Assembly: GCF_000018025.1 (NCBI RefSeq)
Contig: NC_009831.1
Location: forward strand, 1,550,001 to 1,614,000
DNA from: Shewanella sediminis HAW-EB3
Lineage (GTDB): Bacteria > Pseudomonadota > Gammaproteobacteria > Enterobacterales > Shewanellaceae
Reading direction: 5' to 3'
DNA: 64,000 bases
Each line of letters starts with the position of its first letter. The first letter of the stretch is position 1. Of this stretch, positions 25,172 through 34,408 are shown piece by piece. The position numbers and the translations under genes are program-made. A model generated the notes under the pieces. The model was not told the DNA's origin. It saw nothing but the letters and a program-made list of their open reading frames with translations, and searched no databases.

Positions 25172-25357
25172 ATGGAATTATTACCGAACTGCTATACGGA
25201 TCTATGTATCAATGGGAAGTGGTTTCATTACGACCATGGTGAGAGCTCGGTGTTTATGCTCAACGGTGGAGATCCATTGACGTTCGAATTGGAAAGCTTG
25301 CCTACAACCGAAGATGAACTGGAGAAGCACCTAACGGTTATCTCAAGTAATATGTAG
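25172..25357 (+). CDS. Small conserved-looking protein, unknown, probably respiration-controlled
   Basis: 61 residues, acidic, soluble; contains NGKWFHYDHGESSVFMLNGG. ATG with AGAGGTG at 7-base spacing. No family recognised. Single gene with its own terminator. FNR- and CRP-type sites upstream suggest control by oxygen and electron-acceptor state, since in Shewanella CRP is a main regulator of anaerobic respiration. Function unknown. Confidence 0.65.
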   Translation: MELLPNCYTDLCINGKWFHYDHGESSVFMLNGGDPLTFELESLPTTEDELEKHLTVISSNM

Positions 25358-25378
25358 TCTCAACTTATCGAATAGATA

Positions 25379-25410
25379 TGTCACTGGTTTAAACCTCTAA
25401 ACCAGTGACA
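25379..25410. terminator. Bidirectional terminator between convergent small genes
   Basis: TGTCACTGGTTTA and TAAACCAGTGACA are perfect 13-bp complements around 6 bases. Confidence 0.85.
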
Positions 25411-25418
25411 TTTGTGTT

Positions 25419-25754
25419 TTAACCACAGCATTTCTTGTATTTATTCCCGCTGCCGCAAGGGCAAGGCTCATTTCTGTTGGGCTTTTTTTCAAAACGAGTG
25501 GTTTGTGGTTTATTGAGTATGCCATCCAATTCAGCAATGTTCTCTTCCGCTTCTGCGTTAACCTCTATATTGGCCAATAACTCATGCTGGCTCAAGATAG
25601 CCTCGATTTGTGCTTGGCGCTCCTTCGAGGGGACGACTAAGGTCAATGGGTTATCACTGGTGCCCGGCTTAGCTACTCGTTTAGTGTTATAGCCAAAACT
25701 TTCATGTTTAGGCTTAGGGGTTTGACGCCCTTTAAAGAAAAATTTATCTGACAT
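25419..25754 (-). CDS. SEC-C/SWIM metal-binding motif protein (PBPRA1643 family)
   Basis: 111 residues. The C-terminus [19 protein letters not shown] is a textbook SEC-C zinc motif, as at the end of SecA. The N-terminus [20 protein letters not shown] with [11 protein letters not shown] is the hallmark of the small PBPRA1643-type family. The middle is an acidic helical segment. Likely a zinc-binding protein interacting with other proteins or ribosomes; role not established. ATG with AGGTCCC upstream. Confidence 0.85.
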   Translation of the reverse strand: MSDKFFFKGRQTPKPKHESFGYNTKRVAKPGTSDNPLTLVVPSKERQAQIEAILSQHELLANIEVNAEAEENIAELDGILNKPQTTRFEKKPNRNEPCPCGSGNKYKKCCG

Positions 25755-25905
25755 GGGACCTTCTAAAACTGCTTAATGCTTATACCCTTTGTATTAATAA
25801 TAGGGATCGCGCTAAATTTAGAGAGCTTATACTATAAATGTCGAGAAAAATAAATCTATAGAGGTATTTTTTGATACAAATTTACTAAGCAAGGGCTAAA
25901 GAGTA

Positions 25906-26091
25906 TTAACTTCGTATATTTTGTCCGGAAGTGATCCACAGCAGTAGGCCCAGAGAGAGAATAATTGTCATGCTGATGGCAATGATGTAGATAAAGCCCT
26001 TCTTGCCCTGCTTCAGGGGGACACCATTAAAATGTAGGAACAGGGTCCAGAACAGGCATAAGATGATGGGGAACAGGAAGAATTTTGCCAT
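25906..26091 (-). CDS. Small two-helix membrane protein, unknown
   Basis: 61 residues from the ATG at 26091 (longer frame upstream lacks a better start). Two hydrophobic helices, FFLFPIILCLFWTLFLHF and FIYIIAISMTIILSLGLLLW, joined by a basic loop (LKQGKKG). Not recognised as a named family. Lies between the SEC-C gene and a repeat/terminator region. Confidence 0.55.
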   Translation of the reverse strand: MAKFFLFPIILCLFWTLFLHFNGVPLKQGKKGFIYIIAISMTIILSLGLLLWITSGQNIRS

Positions 26092-26147
26092 ACTATATTT
26101 TTGCCTTGTACTCGGAGTGTAGGGGCTGCGGGATAAGTATAATACTA

Positions 26148-26280
26148 ATACCAATCGGTATATAACTCAATTTGAACAGTTGATTAGCTATCAGTTAAAA
26201 TAAAACAAGCCGCATTAGCGGCTTGTTTTGATATCGCGACAAGGAGCTTTAGATTTAGGTAAATTTATACCAATTGGTAT
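26148..26280. repeat. Pair of ATACCAAT-type palindromes bracketing a terminator
   Basis: ATACCAATCGGTAT at 26148-26161 and ATACCAATTGGTAT at 26267-26280. As a unit the outer ends form inverted repeats of about 18 bp (ATACCAAT[C/T]GGTATA). The right copy touches the stop codon of the symporter gene. It could be a very short MITE related to the ATACCAATC-ended element near the tRNAs, or two independent operators. Confidence 0.55.
26202..26229. terminator. Bidirectional terminator
   Basis: AAAACAAGCCGC and GCGGCTTGTTTT, perfect 12-bp stem with ATTA loop. Ends the minus-strand symporter transcript; lies inside the palindrome-flanked unit. Confidence 0.88.
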
Positions 26281-27563
26281 TACTCCGATACCGGCTTAGA
26301 TTTGGCTAATAGCGCTTCGGAAGCATCCTCACCTACGGCTTCATCATTGGCATAAAATTGCTGCTCATCGAGCTGGCCCTCAGATTTCCCGATAACAACT
26401 GCTGTCATCATATCGCCGGTGACATTGGTGCTGGTTCTTATCATGTCGATGATACGGTCGATGGCAGCGATAAATGCGATACCTTCCAGAGGTAAACCGA
26501 CGACTCCCAGAGTTACAGATAACATGACCATGGCGCTTCCTGGTACACCTGCGGTACCTACCGATGCTACCGTCGCTGTCACGGCGATGAGCATATAGTC
26601 AGTCATATCGAGTGGTATGCCATAGATCTGCGCAATAAAGATGGCGGCGATTGCCGGGTAGATACCACCACAACCGTCCATATTCATCGTGGCCCCTAAT
26701 GGCAGGACAAAAGAACCATATTGCTTAGACACTCCCATAGACTCGCTGCAGCGCGTGCTGGCCGGCAGAGTGCCGAAGCTAGACGCGGTAGTGAAAGCTA
26801 CTAACTGAGCCGGCATTGCCTTTCTGAAAAATTGAACCGGGCTGAGTTTCGCTGCGAATTTTATCAGACCACCGTAAACAAAAATGATATGTATGAGTGC
26901 AGCCAGATAGATAGCACCAATAAACTTACCTAATGGTAGAAGTGTGGATAAACCATACTCACCGACTACCCAAGCCATCAAACCGAAGACGCCGATAGGG
27001 GTCAATTGTAATACCATGCGGGTTAACTGAAACATGACCTCTGCACCAGCTTCGAAACCGCGTTTCAGGGGCTCGGCTTTCTCACCCACTTTATTGATTG
27101 CGATACCAATTAAGGCTGCAAAGACGATGATCTGAAGTACCTTGCCTTCGGCCAGAGAGGCAAAAGGATTAACGGGGATCATGTTCAATAATACTTGAGC
27201 GAACCCGGGAACATCACGTTCACGTACTTCAGTTGCAACCAGCTCCATAGAGCCGCCCATGTCAATCAGGGAACCAACAGTGAGACCAATGAGTGAGGCG
27301 AGTGTGCCGGTAAACATAAACATGGCCAGAGTTTTAAAGCTCAAACGTTTCAGGTTTACCTGTGAGCCTAAGGAGGTAATGCTGACGACGATGGCACATA
27401 AGATTAAAGGGGCGACCAGCATTTTTATGGCGCTGATAAAGAGATCACCCAGAGGTCTGAGGATGGTTGCCGATTCGCCAAAAATTACGCCTGTTAACGC
27501 GCCTAAAATGAAGCCCGCGAGAACTTTTTGCCAGAAGGGGATCTGTTTAATGGTCTGCCACAT
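26280..27563 (-). CDS. DAACS-family dicarboxylate/amino acid:cation symporter
   Basis: 427 residues from the ATG at 27563 (TTGGAATTT upstream; a TTG 12 bases earlier is less likely). GltP/SdcL-like fold: about eight helices plus the re-entrant loops seen as AFTTASSFGTLPAST (serine-rich HP1) and the GATMNMDGCGG motif (GAtxNMDG; usually GTA follows). C-terminal IDRIIDMIRTSTNVTGD carries the Asp/Asn/Arg substrate and Na+ site. The substrate (glutamate, aspartate or C4-dicarboxylate) cannot be fixed by eye. Paralogous to the protein at 58663-59946. Monocistronic. Confidence 0.92.
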   Translation of the reverse strand: MWQTIKQIPFWQKVLAGFILGALTGVIFGESATILRPLGDLFISAIKMLVAPLILCAIVVSITSLGSQVNLKRLSFKTLAMFMFTGTLASLIGLTVGSLIDMGGSMELVATEVRERDVPGFAQVLLNMIPVNPFASLAEGKVLQIIVFAALIGIAINKVGEKAEPLKRGFEAGAEVMFQLTRMVLQLTPIGVFGLMAWVVGEYGLSTLLPLGKFIGAIYLAALIHIIFVYGGLIKFAAKLSPVQFFRKAMPAQLVAFTTASSFGTLPASTRCSESMGVSKQYGSFVLPLGATMNMDGCGGIYPAIAAIFIAQIYGIPLDMTDYMLIAVTATVASVGTAGVPGSAMVMLSVTLGVVGLPLEGIAFIAAIDRIIDMIRTSTNVTGDMMTAVVIGKSEGQLDEQQFYANDEAVGEDASEALLAKSKPVSE

Positions 27564-27851
27564 TATAAATTCCAATTAATTTTTATTCTTAATATTCAAA
27601 AAAGAGTTAAACGGTAATCTTTGTCCGTTTAAAAAGCTGAGGATCAACTCATCCCTTAAATTAGGGTTAGGTTATTATCCGAAGTTTTCATTGTATAGAT
27701 AGAGTATCTTGCAAAACAAACCGATTTCGTTATAACTTATTGTGATAATTAAGTTTGTTTTAATAACTTTAATCGTTAACACTTGGGTAACATAGCGTTA
27801 TTGGCTTTATAGATAAACAAAAAATTACGAATTTTCATTAGGTAAGCTTTA
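27564..27851. other. Divergent promoter region
   Basis: AT-rich intergenic sequence between the minus-strand symporter and plus-strand yqaA. No clear palindrome; a TGTGAT half-site at about 27738 is not a complete CRP site. Confidence 0.4.
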
Positions 27852-28274
27852 ATGACAGAGTTATGGTTGATGTTTAGTGCAGCTTTTCTTGCTGCCACCT
27901 TGTTACCAGGCGGATCAGAAGTTTTACTCGTCGCTATGTTGAATGATGATAGCTCCATCTGGTTATCTTTAGTCATAGTGGCAAGTATCGGGAATACTTT
28001 AGGAGCGATAACCAGCTATTATCTTGGTACCTTGGGTCGTTTTGCACGCAGTCCGGAGGCGATGGCTAAGGGGGAGTACCGGCGGTCACTGGGTATGATC
28101 CATAAGTATGGTTATTGGGCTCTGCTTCTCTCGTGGACGCCGGTCATTGGAGACCTTTTGTGTTTATTAGCGGGATGGATGAAACTTCCGCTGGTGAAAT
28201 CGAGTCTGATGATATTAATAGGCAAGAGTATTCGCTACTTGTTGGTGGCAGCACTAGCGCTGCATTGGTTGTAA
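27852..28274 (+). CDS. yqaA: YqaA-family (DedA/VTT-like) membrane protein
   Basis: 140 residues, four hydrophobic segments. Hallmarks: FLAATLLPGGSEVLL near the N-terminus, SIGNTLGAITSYYLG (the G-N-x-x-G re-entrant element of SNARE-associated/VTT proteins), SWTPVIGDLLCLLAGWMKL in the C-terminal half. The family is thought to act in membrane homeostasis or lipid handling; no precise function established. ATG at 27852. The M16 protease gene starts 20 bp after its stop. Confidence 0.9.
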   Translation: MTELWLMFSAAFLAATLLPGGSEVLLVAMLNDDSSIWLSLVIVASIGNTLGAITSYYLGTLGRFARSPEAMAKGEYRRSLGMIHKYGYWALLLSWTPVIGDLLCLLAGWMKLPLVKSSLMILIGKSIRYLLVAALALHWL

Positions 28275-28294
28275 TTGGTATTAGGAGTAATAAA

Positions 28295-31129
28295 TTGAAA
28301 AAATGGATATTAGCTACGGCAATCACTGCGATCTTAGTTGGCTGTGCAGGCCAGCAACCGCAATCAAGTTTACCTACAGGTGTCACATTACTCGAAACGG
28401 TTAAAGTTGAAGAGTCACAGGTAGGTATTCCTTACAAAAAATATCTATTGTCCAACGGACTGACCCTTATCTTGCACCAAGATAGTTCAGATCCCTTAGT
28501 GCATGTCGATGTGACCTATCATGTCGGTTCTGCCAGAGAGGTCGAAGGACGTTCTGGTTTTGCCCACCTTTTTGAACACATGATGTTCCAGGGCTCTGAA
28601 CATGTTGGCGATGAACAGCATTTTAAAACCGTGACCGAAGCGGGTGGAACCCTTAATGGTACGACTAACACCGACAGAACCAACTACTTTGAGACTGTGC
28701 CAAGTAACCAGCTGGAAAAGATGTTGTGGCTTGAATCTGATCGTATGGGATTTTTCCTGCCGGCCCTGACAGAGAAGAAGTTTGAAGTACAACGCGAAAC
28801 GGTAAAGAATGAACGCGCGCAGCGAATCGACAATCAGCCCTACGGGCGAATGGGTGAGCTGTTTAATCAGGCGTTCTATCCTCAGGGGCATCAATACTCC
28901 TGGCCTGTTATTGGCTGGCCGGAAGATCTGGAACGTGCCGATGTCGATGATGTGAAGCACTTTTTTCAACGTTGGTATGGCCCGAACAATGCGACACTGA
29001 CTATTGGCGGTGATTTTGATGAGCTGCAGACCTTAGCTTGGGTTAATAAATATTTTGGTGAGATCCCAAGTGGTCCGGCAGTAACTGCTGACGAAAAACC
29101 ATTAGTCACACTCGATAAAACTCGTTATATCTCTATGGAGGATAGGGTCCATCTTCCTCTGGTACGCATCGGTTTCCCGACAGTTTATGCTCGTCATCAG
29201 GATGAGGCTGCACTGGATCTGCTCTCTAATATTCTGGGTGGCGGAAAAACGTCACTATTTTATAAAAATTTAGTTAAAGACGGTTTTGCCGTTCAGGCTG
29301 GTGTGAGTCACCCTTGTCAGGAGTTGGCTTGTCAGTTCTCTATGTATGCTCTGGCGAATCCAGCTAAGGGAGGGCAGCTTGCGGATCTTGAAAAAAGGAT
29401 GCGAGAGTCGATCAGTGAGTTTGAACAACGTGGTGTGACCGATGAAGATCTGCAAAAGGTAAAGGTTCAGTTTGAGGCCAGTACCATATTTGGTCTTCAG
29501 AGTGTGTCTGGAAAAGTGTCGACATTAGCGTTTAACCAGACCTTTTCGGGCAACCCGGATATGATCTCCTCTGATTTGAAGCGTTACGCTAACGTGACCA
29601 AAGCCGATGTGATGCGGGTCTTTAACCGATACATTAAAGATAAACCTATGGTCGTGATGAGTGTGGTTCCCGAGGGACAAAGACAGCTCATTGCCCATGA
29701 AGATAACTTTATTGCACCAGCACTCAATGTGTCAGAGGTTGCCGTGCAAGGTGTTACCGATTATCAACAGATCTCTTCATCTTTCGATCGCACATCGATG
29801 CCGAAAGTCGGAGCCTCTGTGGAGCTTAAATCTCCTGAGATTTGGAGCGGACAACTTGCGAATGGCATCGAGGTGAGTGGCACCGAGAGTGAAGAGACCC
29901 CAACCGTTGAACTCGTTATCTACCTCAATGGCGGTCATAGGCTCATTCCTGTCGATAAGGCCGGTTTAGCAGGCTTAACGGCTTCTATGCTGAATGAATC
30001 GAGCCAGAAAAGAAGTGCCGAAGCGCTTGCGCAGGCGTTAGAGATGTTAGGCAGTAGTGTTAGCTTTGGAGCAAGTAGCTATCAAAGTTACATTAAGGTG
30101 ACGAGTCTCACCTCTCATCTGGATGAAACCTTAGATATCGTGAGGGAACGTCTGTTTGAACCCGGATTTAAAGTGGCAGATTTCGAGCGACTCAAGCAGC
30201 AACAGCTTCAAAGTTTACAGCATATGATGTCGGATCCGGGCTATCTGGCTAATACCGCATTTGATGGCTTACTCTACGGCAATACTAATCCACTCGGTGT
30301 GAGCAGTAGCGGCACATTAGAGACGGTTTCATCTCTCACCTTAGCCGATGTAAAGGCGTTCTATCAGCAACAATATAGTGCTGGGAATGCCCAAATTGTG
30401 GCCGTTGGTAACCTCAATGAATCAGAGATCTTAGCTGAGTTAGCTCGCTTTTCTACCTGGAAAGGAGAGGGGACTCAGTTACCCGACTTAACTCAATTGC
30501 CTGAGTTGGCTGGTGGCACCATCTACATTCTGGATAAGCCAGGTGCCGCTCAGTCTGTCATCAAGATAGGTAAGCGAGCGTTAGCTTATGACGCTACGGG
30601 CGACTTTTATAAATCTTACCTGATGAATTACCCGTTAGGGGGGGCGTTTAATAGTCGTATCAACCTCAATCTGCGCGAAGACAAAGGTTATACCTACGGT
30701 GCCAGAAGTTATTTCTCCGGTGGCAGTGAACTGGGGGTGTTTGTCGCTCAGGCTAATGTTCGCAGCGATGTGACATCACAGGCCCTTGTTGAGTTTTTCA
30801 AAGAGATTAAAGGATACCGTCAATCCGGGATCACAGACGAAGAACTTGCTTTCATGAAGGCTTCGGTTTCTCAAGGTAAGGCGCTCGATTACGAAACACC
30901 TTATCAGAAAGCCGGTTTCCTGCGTCTTATTCAACGTTTTGACCTCGATGCTAACTTCACGGAGCAACAGACTGAGATCACTCAGAGCGTGACCAAAACT
31001 GAGCTTAACCATCTGGCCAAAGAGCAGTTGGATCTCGATGAGATGGTGGTGTTAATTGTGGGGGATAAGATGACGATAGAGGCGGATATTAAAGCACTTG
31101 GATATCCGGTGAAAACTTTAGAGTTGTAA
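28295..31129 (+). CDS. M16 (pitrilysin/insulinase) zinc protease, lipoprotein, two-domain
   Basis: 944 residues from a TTG start with TAGGAG 8 bases upstream. The open frame runs back into yqaA in another phase, but this start gives a proper lipoprotein signal (KKWILATAITAILVGC, lipobox LVGC). The zinc motif HLFEH is at residues ~91-95, with the third ligand Glu in the ETVKNERAQR stretch. A second, catalytically empty M16 half follows, with the domain-end segment RINLNLREDKGYTYGARSYF. Probably a periplasmic peptidase degrading peptides, anchored in a membrane. Full length for the family. Confidence 0.92.
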   Translation: MKKWILATAITAILVGCAGQQPQSSLPTGVTLLETVKVEESQVGIPYKKYLLSNGLTLILHQDSSDPLVHVDVTYHVGSAREVEGRSGFAHLFEHMMFQGSEHVGDEQHFKTVTEAGGTLNGTTNTDRTNYFETVPSNQLEKMLWLESDRMGFFLPALTEKKFEVQRETVKNERAQRIDNQPYGRMGELFNQAFYPQGHQYSWPVIGWPEDLERADVDDVKHFFQRWYGPNNATLTIGGDFDELQTLAWVNKYFGEIPSGPAVTADEKPLVTLDKTRYISMEDRVHLPLVRIGFPTVYARHQDEAALDLLSNILGGGKTSLFYKNLVKDGFAVQAGVSHPCQELACQFSMYALANPAKGGQLADLEKRMRESISEFEQRGVTDEDLQKVKVQFEASTIFGLQSVSGKVSTLAFNQTFSGNPDMISSDLKRYANVTKADVMRVFNRYIKDKPMVVMSVVPEGQRQLIAHEDNFIAPALNVSEVAVQGVTDYQQISSSFDRTSMPKVGASVELKSPEIWSGQLANGIEVSGTESEETPTVELVIYLNGGHRLIPVDKAGLAGLTASMLNESSQKRSAEALAQALEMLGSSVSFGASSYQSYIKVTSLTSHLDETLDIVRERLFEPGFKVADFERLKQQQLQSLQHMMSDPGYLANTAFDGLLYGNTNPLGVSSSGTLETVSSLTLADVKAFYQQQYSAGNAQIVAVGNLNESEILAELARFSTWKGEGTQLPDLTQLPELAGGTIYILDKPGAAQSVIKIGKRALAYDATGDFYKSYLMNYPLGGAFNSRINLNLREDKGYTYGARSYFSGGSELGVFVAQANVRSDVTSQALVEFFKEIKGYRQSGITDEELAFMKASVSQGKALDYETPYQKAGFLRLIQRFDLDANFTEQQTEITQSVTKTELNHLAKEQLDLDEMVVLIVGDKMTIEADIKALGYPVKTLEL

Positions 31130-31344
31130 TATTCGAAATTGACCATATATCTAGAGATATAAAATTAGCGGTATCTGTAATTTTATCAATGACAGGAAAG
31201 AGTAGCAGCTTCTGTGTCGTAGATATTCTGATACCGCTTTACTTTATGACTCAATAGAGAGTTAACTAGCTAGATAGGAATGTTAGCCTTTAATTGCTTT
31301 ACTGAAAGTAATAATGGCAGGGCTGGTCTTACTCGTATAAGTAA

Positions 31345-32979
31345 ATGATGATGAAACTAGAGAAAAAAATATTGAACTCTTTCAATGAACTGATTGGACA
31401 TCTCTCTGATTCTGAGGGGCGTAATGCACTAAAGGGAATGCAGCGTGGAATTGAACGCGAAGCATTGAGGATCAATAGCTCTGGACACCTTGCTATAGAC
31501 GGTCATCCCAAGGTACTAGGCTCTGCATTAACTCACCCAAGGATCACTACAGATTACAGTGAATCTTTGCTTGAGTTTATCACTCCGGTTTTCAGCGATA
31601 TAAACAGTTTACTCGACGATCTGACCTATACTCACGCTTTCACCGTCCAGAATTTAGATAGCCAGCGCCTCTGGCCTGTCAGCATGCCTTGTTATGTGGG
31701 CGATACGGCAGCGATTCCTATTGCTGATTATGGCTCCTCAAATGCGGGTCAAATGAAGCGTTTATACCGAAAAGGGTTAACCTATCGTTATGGCGCTCAA
31801 ATGCAGATTATTTCCGGTGTGCATTTTAATTTTTCTGTTTCAGATACCTTGTGGGACAAGCTCTACAATTTAAGTGATACTCAGGTCTCTAAGAGTGATT
31901 TTATCTCCGAGTCTTATCTGGGGCTCATTCGTAATTATCGCCATATGGTTTGGGTGTTACCCTATCTGTTTGGCGCATCTCCGGCCTTGTGCAGCTCATT
32001 TATTAAAGATCAACAGACTGATATTGAATTTGAGAAGATGGGTAAGGGGACATTATACCTGCCTTACGCCACTTCACTGAGGATGAGCGATCTCGGCTAC
32101 ACAAATAAAGAGCAAGAGCAGTTAGACATCAGCTATGACTCCCTCGAACAGTATCTGGAGGGGATGAACAGTGCGATAAACATGCCGTCTGCTAACTTCG
32201 AGAAGATAGGCGTTAAGGTCGATGGCGAATTTCGCCAACTGAATGCTAACGTACTCCAGATTGAAAATGAGTTTTACTCGCCTATCCGTGCTAAACGTGT
32301 GGCTTTAGATGATGAAAAACCTTCAGAGGCACTCGCGCGGGCCGGTATCGAATATATCGAAGTCAGGGCCTTGGATGTAAACCCATACAGCCCTGTGGGT
32401 ATCGATGCGTCACAGATCCGATTCCTCGACTTATTCTTAATGTATTGTCTGCTAAATGAATCACCTACATCCGATTCTGTGCAAGAAAATGAAATTTCAA
32501 ATAACCTTAATCGCGTGGTTTTAGAAGGTCGCAGGCCTGGCCTTGAGTTAAGTCGAAATGGTGAGTCTGTCCTGCTCTCAACTTGGATGAGGGAGATGTT
32601 CGATGAGCTGAAACCACTTGCGTCGTTACTCGATAATGAAGGTGAGCATCTCTATATCGATGCACTCGACAGATGGCAAAGTGCTGTGATCGACCCTGAT
32701 TTAACCATCTCGGGGCAGATCATGAAAGAGCTTAATGGCTCCCAGGTCGATCATGGTTGTTGGGTCAAAAAATTAGCCGAAGAGTATCATGACATATTGA
32801 GTCGTTACTCCTTGCCAGAGGAGGTGTTGTTGCAATATCAGCAAGCAGCGAGCCGCTCCTTAGAGAAACAGACAAAGATAGAATCAGAGTCGACTCAAAA
32901 TTTTGAAGAGTATTTAGCCGACTATTTTAACGATGACAGCGTTTCATTTGAAACCCCAAAGGTTGTGAGTTCAGTATGA
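31345..32979 (+). CDS. gshA: Glutamate-cysteine ligase (proteobacterial type 1)
   Basis: 544 residues. RGIEREALRI near residue 35 is the family ATP/glutamate-site signature; TTDYSESLLEFITPV and MQIISGVHFNFSVS are other conserved blocks, and YIEVRALDVNPYSPVGID is the C-terminal catalytic core. Makes gamma-glutamylcysteine, the first step of glutathione synthesis. Three tandem ATGs open the frame with no strong ribosome binding site. The stop overlaps the start of a lipoprotein gene (ATGA). Confidence 0.96.
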   Translation: MMMKLEKKILNSFNELIGHLSDSEGRNALKGMQRGIEREALRINSSGHLAIDGHPKVLGSALTHPRITTDYSESLLEFITPVFSDINSLLDDLTYTHAFTVQNLDSQRLWPVSMPCYVGDTAAIPIADYGSSNAGQMKRLYRKGLTYRYGAQMQIISGVHFNFSVSDTLWDKLYNLSDTQVSKSDFISESYLGLIRNYRHMVWVLPYLFGASPALCSSFIKDQQTDIEFEKMGKGTLYLPYATSLRMSDLGYTNKEQEQLDISYDSLEQYLEGMNSAINMPSANFEKIGVKVDGEFRQLNANVLQIENEFYSPIRAKRVALDDEKPSEALARAGIEYIEVRALDVNPYSPVGIDASQIRFLDLFLMYCLLNESPTSDSVQENEISNNLNRVVLEGRRPGLELSRNGESVLLSTWMREMFDELKPLASLLDNEGEHLYIDALDRWQSAVIDPDLTISGQIMKELNGSQVDHGCWVKKLAEEYHDILSRYSLPEEVLLQYQQAASRSLEKQTKIESESTQNFEEYLADYFNDDSVSFETPKVVSSV

Positions 32980-33416
32980 GCCGCTTATGCTCAAGGGGGA
33001 CTTTAGTCCTGCTAGCGAGCTTAGCACTTTTATCGGGCTGTGCTTCACAGCCCGACAATAGTCTGCAGTGTGGCATCGTTTCAGGTTATCTCGAGCCGGA
33101 TTCCAGCCAGGATCTTTATCGTGTTGTGGTTACCCACCTCAATGGTAAGCCAGTGATCTCTAAACCTAACTATCAGCTCTCCCCCGGAGTCTATGAGTTT
33201 ACCCTCGCCGAGTTGATTAGTTCGCCATCGCTGAAAGTAAAACTCGCCGCAAGAACGCCTAAAGTGCTCTCTGTAACCGTTGAAGCTGAGCAGCGCTATC
33301 ATCTCGGTGCCAAGTTCAATACGGATAAACGTTATCGGGGCAATGACACAGGGTTCTGGCAACCTGAGGTCTGGCTTCAGGAGTCCCATGAGTGCGAATT
33401 ATCCCTGCCTGAGTAA
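32976..33416 (+). CDS. Lipoprotein of unknown function, translationally coupled to gshA
   Basis: 146 residues. Signal peptide with lipobox LLSGCASQ (Cys at 22). The mature part looks like a small beta-rich domain (VISKPNYQLSPGVYEFTLAE, KVLSVTVEAEQRYHLGAKF), reminiscent of PEGA/ carboxypeptidase-like beta sandwiches in which a metal or peptide chain is decorated, but no family is recognised. The ATGA overlap with gshA implies joint expression. No evident link with glutathione. Confidence 0.75.
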   Translation: MSRLCSRGTLVLLASLALLSGCASQPDNSLQCGIVSGYLEPDSSQDLYRVVVTHLNGKPVISKPNYQLSPGVYEFTLAELISSPSLKVKLAARTPKVLSVTVEAEQRYHLGAKFNTDKRYRGNDTGFWQPEVWLQESHECELSLPE

Positions 33417-33675
33417 AACAGATCCTATTGTTTGGGTCTAAGCCTTTGTCTGTAACGAGACTTCTCTATCCTGAATTAGCATTGATAAACTTAGCGCTTA
33501 TAAGTTAGAGATCCCATGAGTGTCGATAGCTGCTATTGGCCGAATCTTAGTCGCTACATTCAGATGGGAAAAATCCGTGTCACTTTCCCCCGTTTTTAAC
33601 ATACGTCAATTGCTTCTTTTTTCTATCAATGTGACACTAGTGCTTTGATAATTTTGCTCTTTGGTCTCTACACTT

Positions 33676-34293
33676 ATGAAATTGTATTCGGTTTTGATTT
33701 CAGCTTGTTTAGCACTGTTTCTTTCGGGATGTGCCACCTCTCCTCCTAAAGAACCCGAAAATTTATGCTCTATCTATAAAGAGAATCGCTCCTGGTATAA
33801 AGCCGCTAAGAATACGCAAGAGAAGTGGGGGGTGCCGGTGCATGTCCCTCTGGCTATGATGTATCAGGAGAGCTCTTTCAAACATAATGCCGCGCCTCCT
33901 ATGGAGTATTTTCTTGGCTTCATACCGATAGGACGTGCCAGTGATGCCTATGGTTATGCCCAGGCAAAGACAATGACATGGGATGATTATGTTAAAGAGA
34001 CGGGTAACTCCTGGTCCAGTCGCAGCAATTTCGATGATGCCATGGATTTTATGGGTTGGTTTATCTATAAAACCCATAAAATCAACGGTGTTTCGAAATG
34101 GGACGCCAGAAATCAGTACCTGAATTATCATGAAGGCTGGGGCGGTTACAAGCGTAAAACCTATAACCAGAAAGCCTGGTTGGTTAAAGTGGCCAAAAAG
34201 GTCGACGATAGGTCGAAACGCTATGCGGCGCAATATCGCACTTGTCAGGAAGATCTCGATTCATCCTGGTTATGGCGCTTGTTCTTTGGTTAG
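33676..34293 (+). CDS. Lytic transglycosylase-fold (SLT) lipoprotein
   Basis: 205 residues from the ATG at 33676. Lipobox FLSGCATS. The SLT-type catalytic helix is visible as VPLAMMYQESSF, with the Glu as general acid, then AYGYAQAKTMTWDDY (the GxxQ/GLMQ-like block with A-Q) and YLNYHEGWGGY. Lipid-anchored murein lytic enzyme or a derivative. Followed by a strong terminator; stands alone. Confidence 0.85.
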   Translation: MKLYSVLISACLALFLSGCATSPPKEPENLCSIYKENRSWYKAAKNTQEKWGVPVHVPLAMMYQESSFKHNAAPPMEYFLGFIPIGRASDAYGYAQAKTMTWDDYVKETGNSWSSRSNFDDAMDFMGWFIYKTHKINGVSKWDARNQYLNYHEGWGGYKRKTYNQKAWLVKVAKKVDDRSKRYAAQYRTCQEDLDSSWLWRLFFG

Positions 34294-34325
34294 AGTTTCT
34301 CTGTAATCGCCAGTTCTTTAAGACT

Positions 34326-34351
34326 AAGCCCCGAATGAATCGGGGCTTTTT
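34326..34351 (+). terminator. Terminator of the SLT lipoprotein gene
   Basis: AAGCCCCGA and TCGGGGCTT, 9-bp perfect stem, 5-base loop, followed by T. Confidence 0.9.
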
Positions 34352-34408
34352 ATTACCTATCAAAAGTGCCTGCTAAGTTATATGCCCACTGGGTTCAACT
34401 CGATATCG

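Noticed and set aside
28115..28294. Longer N-terminus of the M16 protease overlapping yqaA
   Set aside because: The TTG at 28295 has a good ribosome binding site and is followed directly by a lipoprotein signal peptide; the extension is an out-of-phase reading of yqaA.
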